This document shows positions 1 through 10,079 of a stretch of DNA of 27,695 bases, piece after piece. A program made the translations under genes and the position numbers. Where the stretch lies: the NCBI GenBank assembly GCA_000787465.1, contig JSYX01000474.1, positions 1 to 27,695 of the forward strand, in the 5' to 3' direction. A model generated the notes under the pieces. The model was not told where the DNA came from, did no database searches, and saw nothing but the letters and a program-made list of their open reading frames with translations. The DNA comes from Thermomucor indicae-seudaticae. Lineage: Eukaryota; Mucoromycota; Mucoromycetes; Mucorales; Lichtheimiaceae. Each line of letters starts with the position of its first letter. Position 1 is the stretch's first letter.

Positions 1-1171
1 ATGTTCATTGCATTGCTATACACATGTGGCAAATTGTGGACTTCTTTCCTTCGGTCTTTTCGCTTAATCGCACAGTCGCATCGTCTTCGTTTTCGGTTTA
101 CAGTTACGAAATGAGTTTTAACGTAAGTGAGGGACTTGGAGGCAATTGATATAGCTGCAGGTTGCTGTAAGCCTGACGGGTCATTCCACTTGAAATTACT
201 TCGTGGAAAATGCAGATGTTGAATCGTTGTAACTTTCACTAACCTTTGCTTTTTTCTTACCTTCGTTTACAATTAGCAGAGAATAAACAGCAAGGCGTTT
301 TATTAAAAGGATCTCTCAGTAAAATGAGAGATTTCTGTGATGTACAACCTGCGGCTCAATCTAGCTCCTCATCATATTGACAAGAGATACTGAATACTTG
401 GTGCGAACATCCTTTACCGCCAAATTACAAAAGGTTCATCGCCAAAAGCTTTTTTCCACAAGCGCAAATCAAACAGTATCCTACAAGAAAGACATAAAAC
501 AAATGTATGTCAGAAGTAGTAATAGCAGGCCACCGAAAGGAATTATTATTAAAGCAGCGGCATTTGTAGACCTGCTGAGAACGGTGACAATAGAGCATAC
601 AGTGCGTTTATATGCAGCGATCATAGGCAAGCATATACGCAACAAGAACTATTTAGTGGAATGGAAAACCACTTAGAGTAAAGAATTCTATTCAAGATCC
701 CGGTTCGTCTGCGGACACCGTCTCATTTACGCCCTCGTCATCGTCCGGCACCTCATTGTCTGCAACAGGAGGCTTACCATCCCAAGAAGAGTTTTTTCTC
801 TTGGCCCAAGGTTTCTATATTGGGGTGCACTTAACCGTTCACGCGTTAGGATATCTGACTTCCGAGCAACGTTCTCCAAGTATACATAATCTGAGACTAT
901 ATCAGTAACGCTGATATTTTATTCAAAAGGAGGTGTTGCTCAGCATATCGCTCCACATCTGTAGATCTTGTGATGCAAGAGCAAAAGGTATGTGGTGGCA
1001 TACATTTTGTTGCGCACGAGCACGCAAGGGATTATCAATATACAAAATGTGCTTAACTGCAGTATGGATCGAGTAACTGTAATATCTTAATCATAGTTTT
1101 CAATTGTGGCGAATACAGATTTTCGTGTTTTTGGCTCGTCATTGTATTACTCAGATATACGTTGGGCTCGC
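1..1171 (+). other. Coding-like fragments, gene not resolved
   Basis: No complete gene can be read here. An ATG at 111 is followed after four codons by a consensus donor (GTAAGT), and a strong branch/pyrimidine tract/AG lies near 240-277, which looks like the 5' end of a spliced plus-strand gene. Farther on, 657-908 is an open stretch preceded by a good acceptor (ATTTAG); it encodes a Ser/Thr-rich linker and then a short hydrophobic segment. The ORF at 377-676 begins at a non-ATG codon. These pieces do not join in phase with the splice sites I can see. They may be a gene with poorly recognised introns or a decayed one. From 909 to 1171 I see nothing definite. Confidence 0.25.
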
Positions 1172-1516
1172 TCAGTCCTCAGAAGCTGCGCGCTTACGTC
1201 CTCTGTAGTTCAAATTGGCCTGAAGATATGCTTGTACATGCTGCTCACTTAAGACTTGTCGTTCTTTGAAAAAGTTATCCAGCGCGGCAGTTTGTTCAGT
1301 GTTCACCAAACCAGAGCCAACAAGTTTCTGCAGGTAATCGGTGGCGGATAAGATAGAATAGGGCTCCAAGGATTCTTTCTCCATAGGCACAAGAATGGCG
1401 TAAGCCACTACGTTGCGATAATCCTCTCGTTTATGTGTCATGTTCCAAGTATTCGTGACTGTAAGCAGGGCTATTGTCTCCACTTGGTCGTGGTACATTT
1501 TGGGAATATTTGGATT
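1172..1516 (-). pseudogene. 3' half of unrecognised gene split by a retrotransposon
   Basis: The last 114 codons and stop of a gene whose first 50 codons lie at 6817-6966. Directly before the first ATG of this half the frame is open and reads N-P-N-I-P-K, and these codons join in phase to the upstream half once 1517-6816 (one target copy plus the element) is removed. The C-terminus is basic and then acidic (RGRKRAASED). The predicted segment is mostly helical, with no membrane segment or signal peptide. I do not recognise the family. An ATG at 1498 could in principle drive a 108-residue truncated product. It is called a pseudogene because the element separates it from its start and promoter. 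Confidence 0.75.
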
Positions 1517-1529
1517 GTCTCTTGGTGAT
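1517..1529. repeat. Target-site duplication, left copy
   Basis: The 13-bp word GTCTCTTGGTGAT occurs here and again at 6817-6829, exactly flanking the retrotransposon. Perfect identity of the copies points to a fairly recent target-primed insertion. The edge next to the element is uncertain by a base or so because the tail is a T run on the plus strand. Confidence 0.9.
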
Positions 1530-1607
1530 TTTTTTTGTAGGTGTACATTTCAAACGCCGGCAAGGCCGTGCGCTGGTATTTGGGACTAGACTAGTGAATT
1601 ACAGGGT

Positions 1608-4600
1608 CTAAAAACTATTTTCTCTATGAACGCGTCTGATGAGAATCGTGGCACGGGCTGCTACGGCATTGGGCCAGAAAGGTTGGGCGTCGAATACAAA
1701 TCGCCAATGTGCTTGCCATAAGGCCAACATCGTGCACGCGATGATGGTCTGGTCGTCCAGGTGAAGTGGTGCCTTAACAGTCAGTGATTGCGACCAGCGC
1801 AACTCAAAGTGGGCATACATGAGTTTCTCAGGGTTAGTCAAGAAGCGAGAGGCAATGGTGGTCCAAACCGGGTGCTTCCGTGGGCAGTCCCAGAAGAAAT
1901 GTCGAAGCGTGTCCCGTTCGCCACACAGGACGCAGGATGGGTCAGTGAAGATGTTCGGACATAATCGATGTAGGCGGTCGCGGCAGGATATGGATTGATG
2001 ATAAAAGCGCCACAGGATGGTGTGGGCCATATGGGGGAACGCGGCTTGCCAGAAGCCCCGCCACAGGGCGGGGGATGCGCGAGGGTACCGTTCCGAGAGG
2101 GTGGAGAGAGGAGCTAAGCGCGATAGTCGTAAGGCCTTGGTAGACAACTTGGAGAGGGCTATGCCGTTCTGAAGGAGGGGCTGCAGGATGTGTCCAAAAT
2201 TGGCTCGGGGGCGCGAGAAGAAGACCAAGAGGATGGAAGGATCAGATGATACCGGGTCAGCGGGCTCAAGGTATTGACAGAAGAAGTCTGTGACCTGACA
2301 ATGGCCATGGCGTAGTGATTCAAAGAAAGCGAATATCTTGTGGCAATGGGGAGCCCGGACCGGCAAGAGTTTGCGTCGCAGACGTCCCGAGATTCGTCGA
2401 AACAGTAGGCGTCCTTGACAAGCACCCTATCCCAGCGGTAGTGACAAACATCAGGCGGGAGAGCTTGGAGCCCGGGACACAATAGTGAGCGGCAGTTCTT
2501 CCACCATGCTAGCATTAAAAGCACGCCAGTTGATCTGTAATCCCATTTGATCCACCGTAGTCAGCAAACCACGCATCGAGCTCAAGGCGGTCAAATCCGA
2601 GGACCGTCGTGTCGGGAAAACCAGAGGGAGCAGGTGCGAAGGGGCGGAACAAAGAGCGGCCAGACAGTACCGAAGGATGGCCGGGAGAAAAGAGGTAGAC
2701 GTGTCCCTGGATGGGATTAGTAAAGGGAGGAGCCAACAAAGCTTGACAGCCGAGTGTTGCGCCAGTGGATCCAGCACAGCCAGACCGCCTTCGCGACGGG
2801 AACGAGTACACGTGGCAAAACTGACAGCAGGGAAAGTGCGATGAGAAAGAAACTTGATGATAATTGACCTCGCCTGAAGCAGGTAAGATTGGGTGAGAGG
2901 AAGGACGCGAGTTGAATGCCACAGTCGGCTGAGCAGGAGCGAGTTGGCGACAAGGCCACGACCAAGAACAGAGAGGTTGCGTTGAGATAGTCGCTGAGCA
3001 TGCGTGCGCAAAGTCGCCAGGAGATCCACAAGCTATCTATCAAGTTGCTGTGTGGAGCTGGTGAGCGGGAAACCCAGGTAAGTTGCAGCGGTGGCCGACG
3101 AGCTGTCGTGCCATTGTGTTATTCCGTGATCGCCCAAGGTTTGCCTCCAGCCCGGCTGAGATGTACCAGATAACGATACGGCTACCGTTTTGTCGCGGTT
3201 GAGTCTGGCATTGGAAACCCGTTCATACAAGGATATGAGGCGCAGTAAAGGCGGCAACTCGGTAGGTTGCGAGAGGAACACCAGAATGTCATCTGCATAC
3301 GCAAGAGCTTTCAGAGTGGGCGAAGATCCAGGAGGACGGCGGAGGGTGTGAGGTAAGCTGTGTTGGAAGTTAAACCCGGGAAGGGAATTAGAGCCAAGCA
3401 GAGCCCGCAGCAGCGGTTCCAAAGCGATGTTAAAGAGCAGAGGGGATAGAGGATCACCTTGACGCAGGCCGCAGTCCTGGGATAGGGGTGCTGACAGATA
3501 GCCATTGACATTGATGCAGATAGTAGTGTTGAAAAACAATGAGGAGAGGCACGAAATCACCCGCCCCGGGAAACCGAAGCGTTGCAAGCAAGCCCTCAAG
3601 TACTGGGGATGGACACGATCGTAGGCCTTCTTCTGGTCAAGAAGCAGCCCTACACCAGGAAGCTTAAAGCGTTGAGATAGGTCCATCACGAGGCGAGCCG
3701 CGAGGCCGTTATCAGCAATGAATCGGGACGCCATAAAGCCGGTTTGGTGGGGAGTGATGACCCGGGGAATACAGGCGCCAACCCGAGTGGCTAAAAGGCG
3801 GGTAAAGATACTTCGCATCTGCACAAATCAGTGAGATTGGACGCCAATTTTTAAGCAATGTACGGTCGCCTTTCTTGGGCAGGAGAATGACGACGGAACG
3901 TTGCCAACTTGGGGGAAACTGAGAATCGCTCAGCGCATTATTGATCACGCGGGTAAAGAGCTGACGGCAGAACGGATGCTTAAACAGAACATGAAGAAGC
4001 TCGTAAGGGAGGCCGTCTACGCCAGGACTGCTACGATTTGGGGCAGAAGCGAGACAATTCTCAATATCGTCTTCTGACCACGGAGTAGTGAGGAGGCGAC
4101 CATGCGAATCGTTAAGGCATACATCGTCAGGAATAAAGCTAAAAAGTTCATGCAAGGCGTCCTGCGACATGGACACATTGTCCGTGAGGATATTCCCCTG
4201 GTCGTCTCGGAGAGCGTGCAGAGGTTGGCGGGTCTGGCGTTGAGAGAGGCAGCGGTAGAAATATGCATTTGATCGTTCACCTTTTTCGCGCCAGCATTGG
4301 CCTGCGCGGAAGGCGAGGGTGTCTTCCTGTTGTTCTGCTATGGAGTCTAGCTGTGATTCTATCTCGCTCAGTTCTGCATGGACCTGCGCAAAAGAACCTG
4401 CTGCATTGAGCGCTACTGTGTCGGAGTAAGGAGCATGTTGGGCCGCAAGCATGCGAAGAAGTAGCTGGCGTTTTTTCTGCAGAAACCGCTGTTGGCGACC
4501 TCTTTGTGCATGCAACTTGCGTGTGTAATCCTGGGCAAAACGTTTAAGTCGAGCTTTGAGATAGTCCCACAGTAAATGACAGTCCAGTTGGGGCATAAAA

Positions 4601-5398
4601 GGAGCAGCGGCATCAAGGACGCCGTACAGTTCCGCACAGAACGTGGGATCTGAAGCGAGTTGGGGATGGAAGCGCCAGAGTCCAGGTCCTGTCACTGGCA
4701 AACTAAGGTGAAGCGAAATAGAGATGGCCGCGTGATCGCATCGAGGAACATAGCTCACGCGTGGATGGCCCGCTGCAGGTGCCAGATCGGAGGATAAGAG
4801 AATAAAATCAATAGTAGAGATGTGGCGAAAGGTTGGTACCATGTGAGTCTCGGAGGCGTCATATAGCGGGTCAAACCAGTGATCCATAATCCAACGGGCC
4901 CAAGGCTCAGAAGGATGACTGGAGCAGAAGGAATGGATGTCGTGGTTGAAGTCACCCAGAAAATGCTGCGTGGTGATCGAGGATGAGTGATGGCGAGGAG
5001 TTGGCATAAGGAACGGAAAAAAGGCCCTCGCTCGGCGCGTTGAGCGGGAGCGTAAACAACGAAGATGTCAAGTGGGGCACAGAGTCCCAGGCGATGAACG
5101 ACCTTGGCGACTAAAAGCCGACCATCCCTGGATGACCAGGAAGGTTCAATAACAAGGTCAGGATTGTATGAGATCAGACCACATGTTGCGTCCAGGCGCT
5201 AGAGGAGACTTGCAAACTGAGATCGAAGCGATCATGAAAAGTACTGTCGGTGGCGTGCGTTTCTTGTAGAGCAATGATATCAAAGGACAGAGACCGGATA
5301 TGGCGTGCAAAAGCACGCCCTAAAGGAGTGAGTATTTTTTTGAGGCCTCGGCAGTTGAGCGAGGCAAAAGAAATGAGCGGACGGGGCGTATTCATCAT
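1608..5398 (-). pseudogene. LINE ORF2: endonuclease-reverse transcriptase, frame-broken
   Basis: The ATG at 5398 starts an AP-endonuclease domain with SLNCRGL, ALQETHA, then GDFN and IDFILLS motifs (about 5380-4740). A linker rich in Gln and Arg follows, then the reverse transcriptase with NWRPISL, DQKKAYDRV (motif A), GLRQGDPLSPLLF and the catalytic YADD (3288-3299). The C-terminal part carries a zf-RVT-like cluster (CVLC..H..C, around 1890-1950). The reading moves between frames near 5185 (a missing base in a CAT-TGT context), 5017-5023 (T7 run), about 4985, about 3810, about 2450 and about 2360, and has one in-frame TAG at 3033-3035. Domain order and length are complete, so the copy is full length but disabled as read. 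Confidence 0.9.
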
Positions 5399-5418
5399 GA
5401 TGGTTACGTCGAAGAAAG

Positions 5419-6802
5419 TTATAATTGCCGGGCCTTGTGCCCTGACCTCCGCGTCAGACGGCCAGACGGTAGTCGTTTAGCTGGTGTGCCGTCTTGATCC
5501 TCATCTGCGGACATTTCTTCGACCTGCGGGTCCATGAGCGTGTCAGTGCCAGTCTGAGCGCTGGCGTCCTCCAGAGAGACAGCGCCATCAGTCGAAACGG
5601 AACTCTCCGCATCGTCCCAGGCTTCCTCAGCCTCTCTCTCCTTCACTGTGAGATTCGCGTGACCATCCGCATCGTTGACCTCATGTCCATCTACATCGGT
5701 AACTTCGTGTTCATCCAAGTTGAAAACCTCTTTGTCATCCACGTTGACATCCTCCGTGCCAAGCATGTTCTGGACCATAATCTCAGCCTCCGCGGTCGCG
5801 TGGCTCGCTGGTTGTGCTGATTTGTCGCTAGTCAAGTCGGTCGTGATCAGTCGCTCCTGCGCTAGCGGCGCAGGTTTCGCTGCTTCGGGCACCCCCACCA
5901 GCAGGCTTAGCGCCTGCCCATAGGGGAACGCTCTCTTGTTGCCTACCTGAGCCACGTTCGAGCGGGGGCACTGCGCAACCAGATGGTCCGGGCCGTTACA
6001 GTTGTAACACAATTTAGCATTCCGCTGACGACGTGGGCAATTGGCCTTGATATGCCCCGGCTTATGGCAGTAAAAACAGTGACGTTCCATGCCACGCCAC
6101 GTAGCAAAGATGGTGCGACGATGATCAAAATCAATTTCATGTTGGAGAGGGGCCGGCACGCTGTCCTCCGTAGGCGATGTGTTAATCATCGCGTAGCCTT
6201 TGCCCAGGAACAAATCGGTGTCGGGGTCAAAGAAAAGACCAACATGAATCACTTTGCCGAAGCGGCTGAGAATCTGGTGGAGGCGAGGTGTAAGCACTTC
6301 TTTCCGCAGCAAAAGAAGACTCGAAAGATTCACGCGAAAAATGTCGCTATCAGCGTCCAGCGGAGGCGTCCCGATAAGCGTTAGATTATTGACGGTAACC
6401 CCAAGAGTGCAAGCGCGGGTATAAGCTTCGGCAGTGTCGAACGAGACGATGGCGCCATTGACACTTCCGGGTGCCGGAATGGCGCCCACAACCTCAGGAT
6501 ACTGCCGCGAAAGCATCTTCAAGAAGTCTCTGGGCGCGACTGGAATAGCGCTAAGGTCAAAAGCAGCGCTATTCACTTCATTCGACCGGAGCCACAGGCG
6601 CTCCTGGCGTCGTTGCCGTGCGGCACTCTTTGCATCGACATCTTAAAAAGGCTGTAACATTTTTACCCTTGATGGAGCGAGAGTATGCTGTAAATGACTG
6701 CCACAGCTGGGCAGGTGTTGGTTTGCTGATATTGGTTTGCTGGGTGGGAGAATCGCCCGTGGAAGGGTAGGAAACGATTGTTGTCCCCGGTGAGGTAGAC
6801 AT
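5419..6802 (-). pseudogene. LINE ORF1: nucleic-acid-binding protein with two zinc knuckles
   Basis: ORF1 begins at the ATG at 6802, only 14 nt from the element's 5' end, with a Ser/Thr/Pro-rich N-terminus. A frame change near 6636 links this to the long downstream frame (6576-5419). That frame holds an RRM/DUF4283-like region and then two CCHC knuckles, CFYCHKPGHIKANC and CYNCNGPDHLVAQC, and an acidic repetitive tail with EVxDxDGHE-like units. It ends in a basic stretch and TAA at 5419. The family binds element RNA to form the ribonucleoprotein used in retrotransposition. The ORF2 ATG lies 20 nt downstream. The long frame has no ATG near its beginning, which supports the upstream start. Confidence 0.88.
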
Positions 6803-6816
6803 AGGGAAAACCCCTG

Positions 6817-6829
6817 GTCTCTTGGTGAT
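6817..6829. repeat. Target-site duplication, right copy
   Basis: Second copy of GTCTCTTGGTGAT, adjoining the 5' end of the LINE. On the minus strand it encodes part of ..ISPRD of the interrupted gene. Confidence 0.9.
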
Positions 6830-6966
6830 ATATAGTTGCGTTGTCCGATGTTCTGCGGCCGAAGGTAGAGGCCTTCGGATGGATCCCAGTCCGGTCGAAA
6901 AGGTTTGTCTCTGCGTTCCTGATAGCATCTTTCGATCGGGTTCCCGAGAAAGAAACCTCGCATCAT
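6817..6966 (-). pseudogene. 5' half of unrecognised gene split by a retrotransposon
   Basis: The ATG at 6966 (ATG ATG CGA) opens 50 codons ending ..YISPRD at the target-site duplication. Upstream in the same frame is a TAA, so the start is well placed. Joined in silico to 1516-1172 it gives a 164-residue protein with no internal stop. As the sequence stands, the frame runs past the junction into the element's 5' end. The N-terminus is Arg- and aromatic-rich (ERRDKPFRPDWDPSEG). The family is not recognised. Confidence 0.75.
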
Positions 6967-7182
6967 GTCATCTCCATCTTACTCCAAGTACTGTATCGTT
7001 CGTGCGAGGTTCATGGTCATTTCGAGTCCACGCAACCATGGATGTTCGCAACCTATCAACTTTCCATTGCTTCCAGATTGTAAATTGTCATCTTCCAAAT
7101 GTAACAGATAGTCGAAATGATTCTGAGAAAGCGATCTTTTCTTGTGATAGGATAGAGTGCTGATAAAAAATAGTTTCCGGAA
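6967..7182. other. Intergenic, probable promoter of the interrupted gene
   Basis: AT-rich gap between the stop of the LRR gene (7183) and the start of the LINE-split gene (6966); both are on the minus strand. It should hold the split gene's promoter and the LRR gene's 3' end. I see no specific element. Confidence 0.4.
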
Positions 7183-8433
7183 CTAGACAGTACACTTGGT
7201 GATATCGGCCGCAAACGATCTTTTTCGATATTTTTCGGCTTCTTCGTCTGAATCTTTTCTGTAGCGGCTGTCGTACTCGATAACTATGTTTGTAGGGAAA
7301 TCACGATAGACATACTTCAGCTTCGGACAGGCTTCTTTCAGTGATTCAAAACATCTCCCGGTAACTTTTTCGCACCCAAACATAACAAGTTCTTCCAAAT
7401 TAGCAGCCAATGCTAATATCTTTAATCCATCATCTGTCACTTGGTCAAGGCCACATATACTCAACCACTCGACCGCGTGCAAATGGCCACTAAGTACTTG
7501 AAAGGAGTCATCGCTGTTAAATGATGATAGACCTGACAGGTCTAGGCGAGTCAGCGTTGTGCGTCCAGTTTTTAAGAGGTTGCTTAAAACCGTCTTTGTC
7601 AATTTGTGCGGATTGTCAAGAGTGTATTCCCAGATAAGAGTTTCAGCATCCTCTCGTTTCATCACATACTCTTCTTGATCTGGTCTTTTTAAAGCTTCTT
7701 CGATTGTTCTTGCTTTAAGAGACAATGCACTACTTGGTTCCTCTTTCTTTTCTGTATCCGATGGCATCTGAGCATTCTCTTCATCTTGACTGCCATTGAT
7801 TTCCAATTCCGGCCAGGTGGCCTTCACCTCTGCAGCTGAAAGAGTGGCATATTTATCTATATTCTCAAGGACGTTTTTCCATTTGTCTTTATACTCAGGA
7901 TCTTTGACCATCTCGTTCTGATAATAACTTCCTTCGTAATAGGTTGCTGCATCAAGTGGTGTAAACGTTTTCGAGTCATCTTCTGCACAAAACAGAATAA
8001 AGCAATATCGTGGCTTCGTAGGGACTGAGACATCAACAACAAGGATACCGTTATCATTATCGACACTTGAAGGATCCTGAATCCAGGAACCAGGAAGGTT
8101 CTGTGCCTGGGTACAACTGTCCGTGGTTGCGCCACTGAGATACCTGAAATTGGAGCTGGCATTGACCAAGAGCTCGCACGCAAAACGGTGAACGACATAC
8201 AGGTCGTCGCTTGACTCGACCAACTTTCGGAGAGCGCGGCTTTCGGCCGACAGCAATCGCGCGTTTGTGACATTTACCAACGTGTCCAAGAGATGTCGTA
8301 GCGCCAAGATCATTGGCATGGCTTCAAAGAATTGTTGATGCGCACCAGCAATACAGACGCATTTGTCTATTTCAGGACCTCTCTTTGCAATAAGATACAG
8401 CTGTGATCGAACACCAATAGCTCTTGATAACAT
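7183..8433 (-). CDS. Leucine-rich-repeat protein
   Basis: Single-exon gene of 416 residues. The C-terminal third (about 285-380) contains three leucine-rich repeats of the cysteine-containing type found in F-box/AMN1-like proteins: LTRLDLSGL, VEWLSICGLDQVTDDGL and LEELVMFGCEKVTGRCF. The N-terminal half is helical and resembles no domain I can name. A charged linker rich in Glu and Lys lies near 215-250, and the tail is Lys/Arg/Glu-rich. I see no clear F-box, so a ubiquitin-ligase adaptor role is only a possibility. The LRR would serve protein-protein binding. There is no signal peptide or membrane span. The ATG at 8433 is the first in frame. Confidence 0.8.
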   Translation of the reverse strand: MLSRAIGVRSQLYLIAKRGPEIDKCVCIAGAHQQFFEAMPMILALRHLLDTLVNVTNARLLSAESRALRKLVESSDDLYVVHRFACELLVNASSNFRYLSGATTDSCTQAQNLPGSWIQDPSSVDNDNGILVVDVSVPTKPRYCFILFCAEDDSKTFTPLDAATYYEGSYYQNEMVKDPEYKDKWKNVLENIDKYATLSAAEVKATWPELEINGSQDEENAQMPSDTEKKEEPSSALSLKARTIEEALKRPDQEEYVMKREDAETLIWEYTLDNPHKLTKTVLSNLLKTGRTTLTRLDLSGLSSFNSDDSFQVLSGHLHAVEWLSICGLDQVTDDGLKILALAANLEELVMFGCEKVTGRCFESLKEACPKLKYVYRDFPTNIVIEYDSRYRKDSDEEAEKYRKRSFAADITKCTV

Positions 8434-9303
8434 AAGAAGATATGCAAGTCAGAAAATTCATGCTGCGCGCTTGTGCCTCAAATAAGTACCCACGAATCAG
8501 ATCAATCGCTGTCAGTGAATTGCAAAGGACCGCGTCGCTTCGCCCGCCTGGGTCAAAGAATACGAGTTCGTTTCCTTACCCACGAGAAAAGCTAATGTGT
8601 ATTCAGATAGCAAAAGCTGATGTCTCCTATATTAAGTAAACATTCTAACGATTTGCATAGCAGATAATAGCCTGGACTTGATCGTATGTCACCGCGATTT
8701 ATATAGAATTCTTGCGCACATGATAAGGCAATGCCGATGGAACCTGCTGTAACTGTAGAAAAATTGGCTGCGCTCATATCGCCCTTCTTTCGACACCTTG
8801 AGTAACATTATACAGTAACCACATATTAAGGAGCTACGTTCATCTTGATTAAAAGCTTTTGTCGCGGGCAATTCGGTGAAATTCTCGAGACAGATTTCCC
8901 ACGAAATGCATTTTCCCGTTGCTTCCCACGAGCCTAAAAATCGAGTAACTTCATAGTCTGAACTTTGGCATCTGGATAAGTGGAAAGAGGGGAACAGTAA
9001 GAATTCATATAAGCAGTGTTACATAATCAGGTTCAAATCTCAGAGACATACTAGCGCGAAACGTGTCAATGGACTACATGCTGTTCTTCAGAGTCGTTAA
9101 AATATATATACATGGTTTTATTCTTGGCACGCTCGTCGTTGGTGGCAATTGCTCACAGAGCAAAAGCAGAGGTATCATACGAGGCTATATAATACATCAA
9201 GGGAGGGGAAAGGAAGATAACATGATTAAAAGGTATAATAAATACATATAAGAACTAGGAGCAGCCATTCCCTTCTTCTTCTCTTGTTTGTCTAACTGAC
9301 TCT
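8434..9303. other. Intergenic; no convincing gene
   Basis: 870 nt between the LRR gene start and the transporter stop. The longest open reading is a 61-codon minus-strand frame at 8592-8777 beginning MSAANFSTV, which is AT-rich and unrecognised. A GGTTCAAATCT word near 9030 resembles a tRNA B box but has no T-stem. Nothing else is supported. Confidence 0.35.
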
Positions 9304-9978
9304 TTAAAAGAGCGGCAGCCGAACAAACTTTTCTTCTTCAAACAGAATAGCGGTCATGACATACCAAGCAGTAATTGCGAGGGTGAAGGAGAACCAACCG
9401 CCAGCCTTCGTCAGACCCGCAACACCAGTGAACGCGCCAAGACCTCCGAAGAAGAACGTGAGGAACACTTGCAACAGAACAAAACGAATAACGTAAGGCT
9501 GACGCATGGTGCCGATAAAGAAGATGAATGACGGAACAGCGAATGCGATTTGCCAAAGACCCAAGCACATTTCCAATTCATGCGTGCCCTCGGTCGTAGC
9601 CGCTTGCAAGAAGCCCGAAGGAGTCGACAACAGGATACCGTAGGAAAAGAAGAATCCAGAATAAGTAAGCATGGAAGTACCAGCAAATGTGTTGCCGAGG
9701 AGAAGCTCGCCAATTCCACAAATGAGTTGGCCCACAGCAGAGAAACCGACAGCAACGCCAATGGCCAATTGAGGGACATGGGTCACCACCCCTGTGTTGG
9801 TCATGCCGATAATAAAGGAGCCTAGGGCGAAGGCACCAAAACCAATAGCCATAGGATTGCCAAACTTGTGTTGGACAGGAGGATCTGAGGGAGAGTGGCT
9901 GCTGGTCGCATGCTTCTCAATATCGATTGGAACGCTTTCCTGATGCTCAACGTCAGCCTTTTGAGAAGATTGGGACAT
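9304..9978 (-). CDS. GPR1/FUN34/YaaH (AceTr) acetate transporter
   Basis: A 224-residue integral membrane protein. The N-terminus is polar and cytosolic (about 45 residues, with His and Ser runs). The family signature near residue 45 reads NPMAIGFGAF in place of the usual NPAPLGL. Six hydrophobic helices follow, as expected for the AceTr family (Ato1/Ady2 in yeast, SatP in bacteria), which moves acetate/acetic acid with protons across the plasma membrane. The start is taken as the ATG at 9978 rather than the in-frame TTG two codons upstream. The tail ends with charged EEEKF and then RLPLF. Single exon. Family certain; substrate inferred. Confidence 0.92.
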   Translation of the reverse strand: MSQSSQKADVEHQESVPIDIEKHATSSHSPSDPPVQHKFGNPMAIGFGAFALGSFIIGMTNTGVVTHVPQLAIGVAVGFSAVGQLICGIGELLLGNTFAGTSMLTYSGFFFSYGILLSTPSGFLQAATTEGTHELEMCLGLWQIAFAVPSFIFFIGTMRQPYVIRFVLLQVFLTFFFGGLGAFTGVAGLTKAGGWFSFTLAITAWYVMTAILFEEEKFVRLPLF

Positions 9979-10004
9979 GATCAATTAGAAGAAAACAGAG
10001 AGGT

Positions 10005-10020
10005 AGAGAGAGAGAGAGAG
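10005..10020. repeat. (GA)n microsatellite in the transporter 5' leader
   Basis: Eight AG/GA units about 30 nt upstream of the transporter ATG; on the coding strand this is a CT-rich leader tract, common in fungal promoters. Confidence 0.85.
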
Positions 10021-10068
10021 ATATGAATAGAAGATTGCTTTTTGTGCTGGGAAGGGTGATTCTGCTAG

Positions 10069-10076
10069 TTTATATA
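10069..10076 (-). promoter_or_regulatory. Possible TATA box of the acetate transporter gene
   Basis: TATATAAA on the minus strand about 95 nt upstream of the ATG at 9978, with the CT-rich tract between. Position and sequence fit a TATA-type fungal promoter, but no transcript start is known. Confidence 0.5.
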
Positions 10077-10079
10077 TCC

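Larger units (their letters stand above)
1530..6816 (-). mobile_element. Non-LTR (LINE) retrotransposon, apparently full length
   Basis: A 5.3-kb element on the minus strand. Its order is a very short 5' leader (about 14 nt before the ORF1 ATG), ORF1 with two CCHC zinc knuckles, a 20-nt spacer, ORF2 with AP-type endonuclease, reverse transcriptase and a C-terminal zinc-binding region, a short 3' UTR (1530-1607), and a poly(A) end seen as the T run 1529-1536. A 13-bp duplication flanks it. No RNase H domain was seen. This is the organisation of L1/Tad-like AP-endonuclease LINEs of fungi. ORF1 and ORF2 both carry frame breaks, so this copy is unlikely to move on its own unless those breaks are sequencing errors. 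Confidence 0.93.

Noticed and set aside
336..395. C/D-box snoRNA-like pattern (GTGATGT .. CTGA) and a similarity to a conserved 18S rRNA word
   Set aside because: No terminal stem and only short matches; not enough to call an RNA gene.
2599..2624. Peptide FPTRRSSDL in the LINE, identical to a translated Illumina adapter end
   Set aside because: The DNA differs from the adapter at about five of 26 positions, so it is not adapter contamination; the stretch sits inside continuous LINE coding sequence.
5250..6384. Several plus-strand ORFs inside the LINE
   Set aside because: They are antisense to the well-supported ORF1 and ORF2 and have no domains.
9020..9050. GGTTCAAATCT word resembling a tRNA B box
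   Set aside because: Flanking bases do not pair as a T-stem and no acceptor stem is found.
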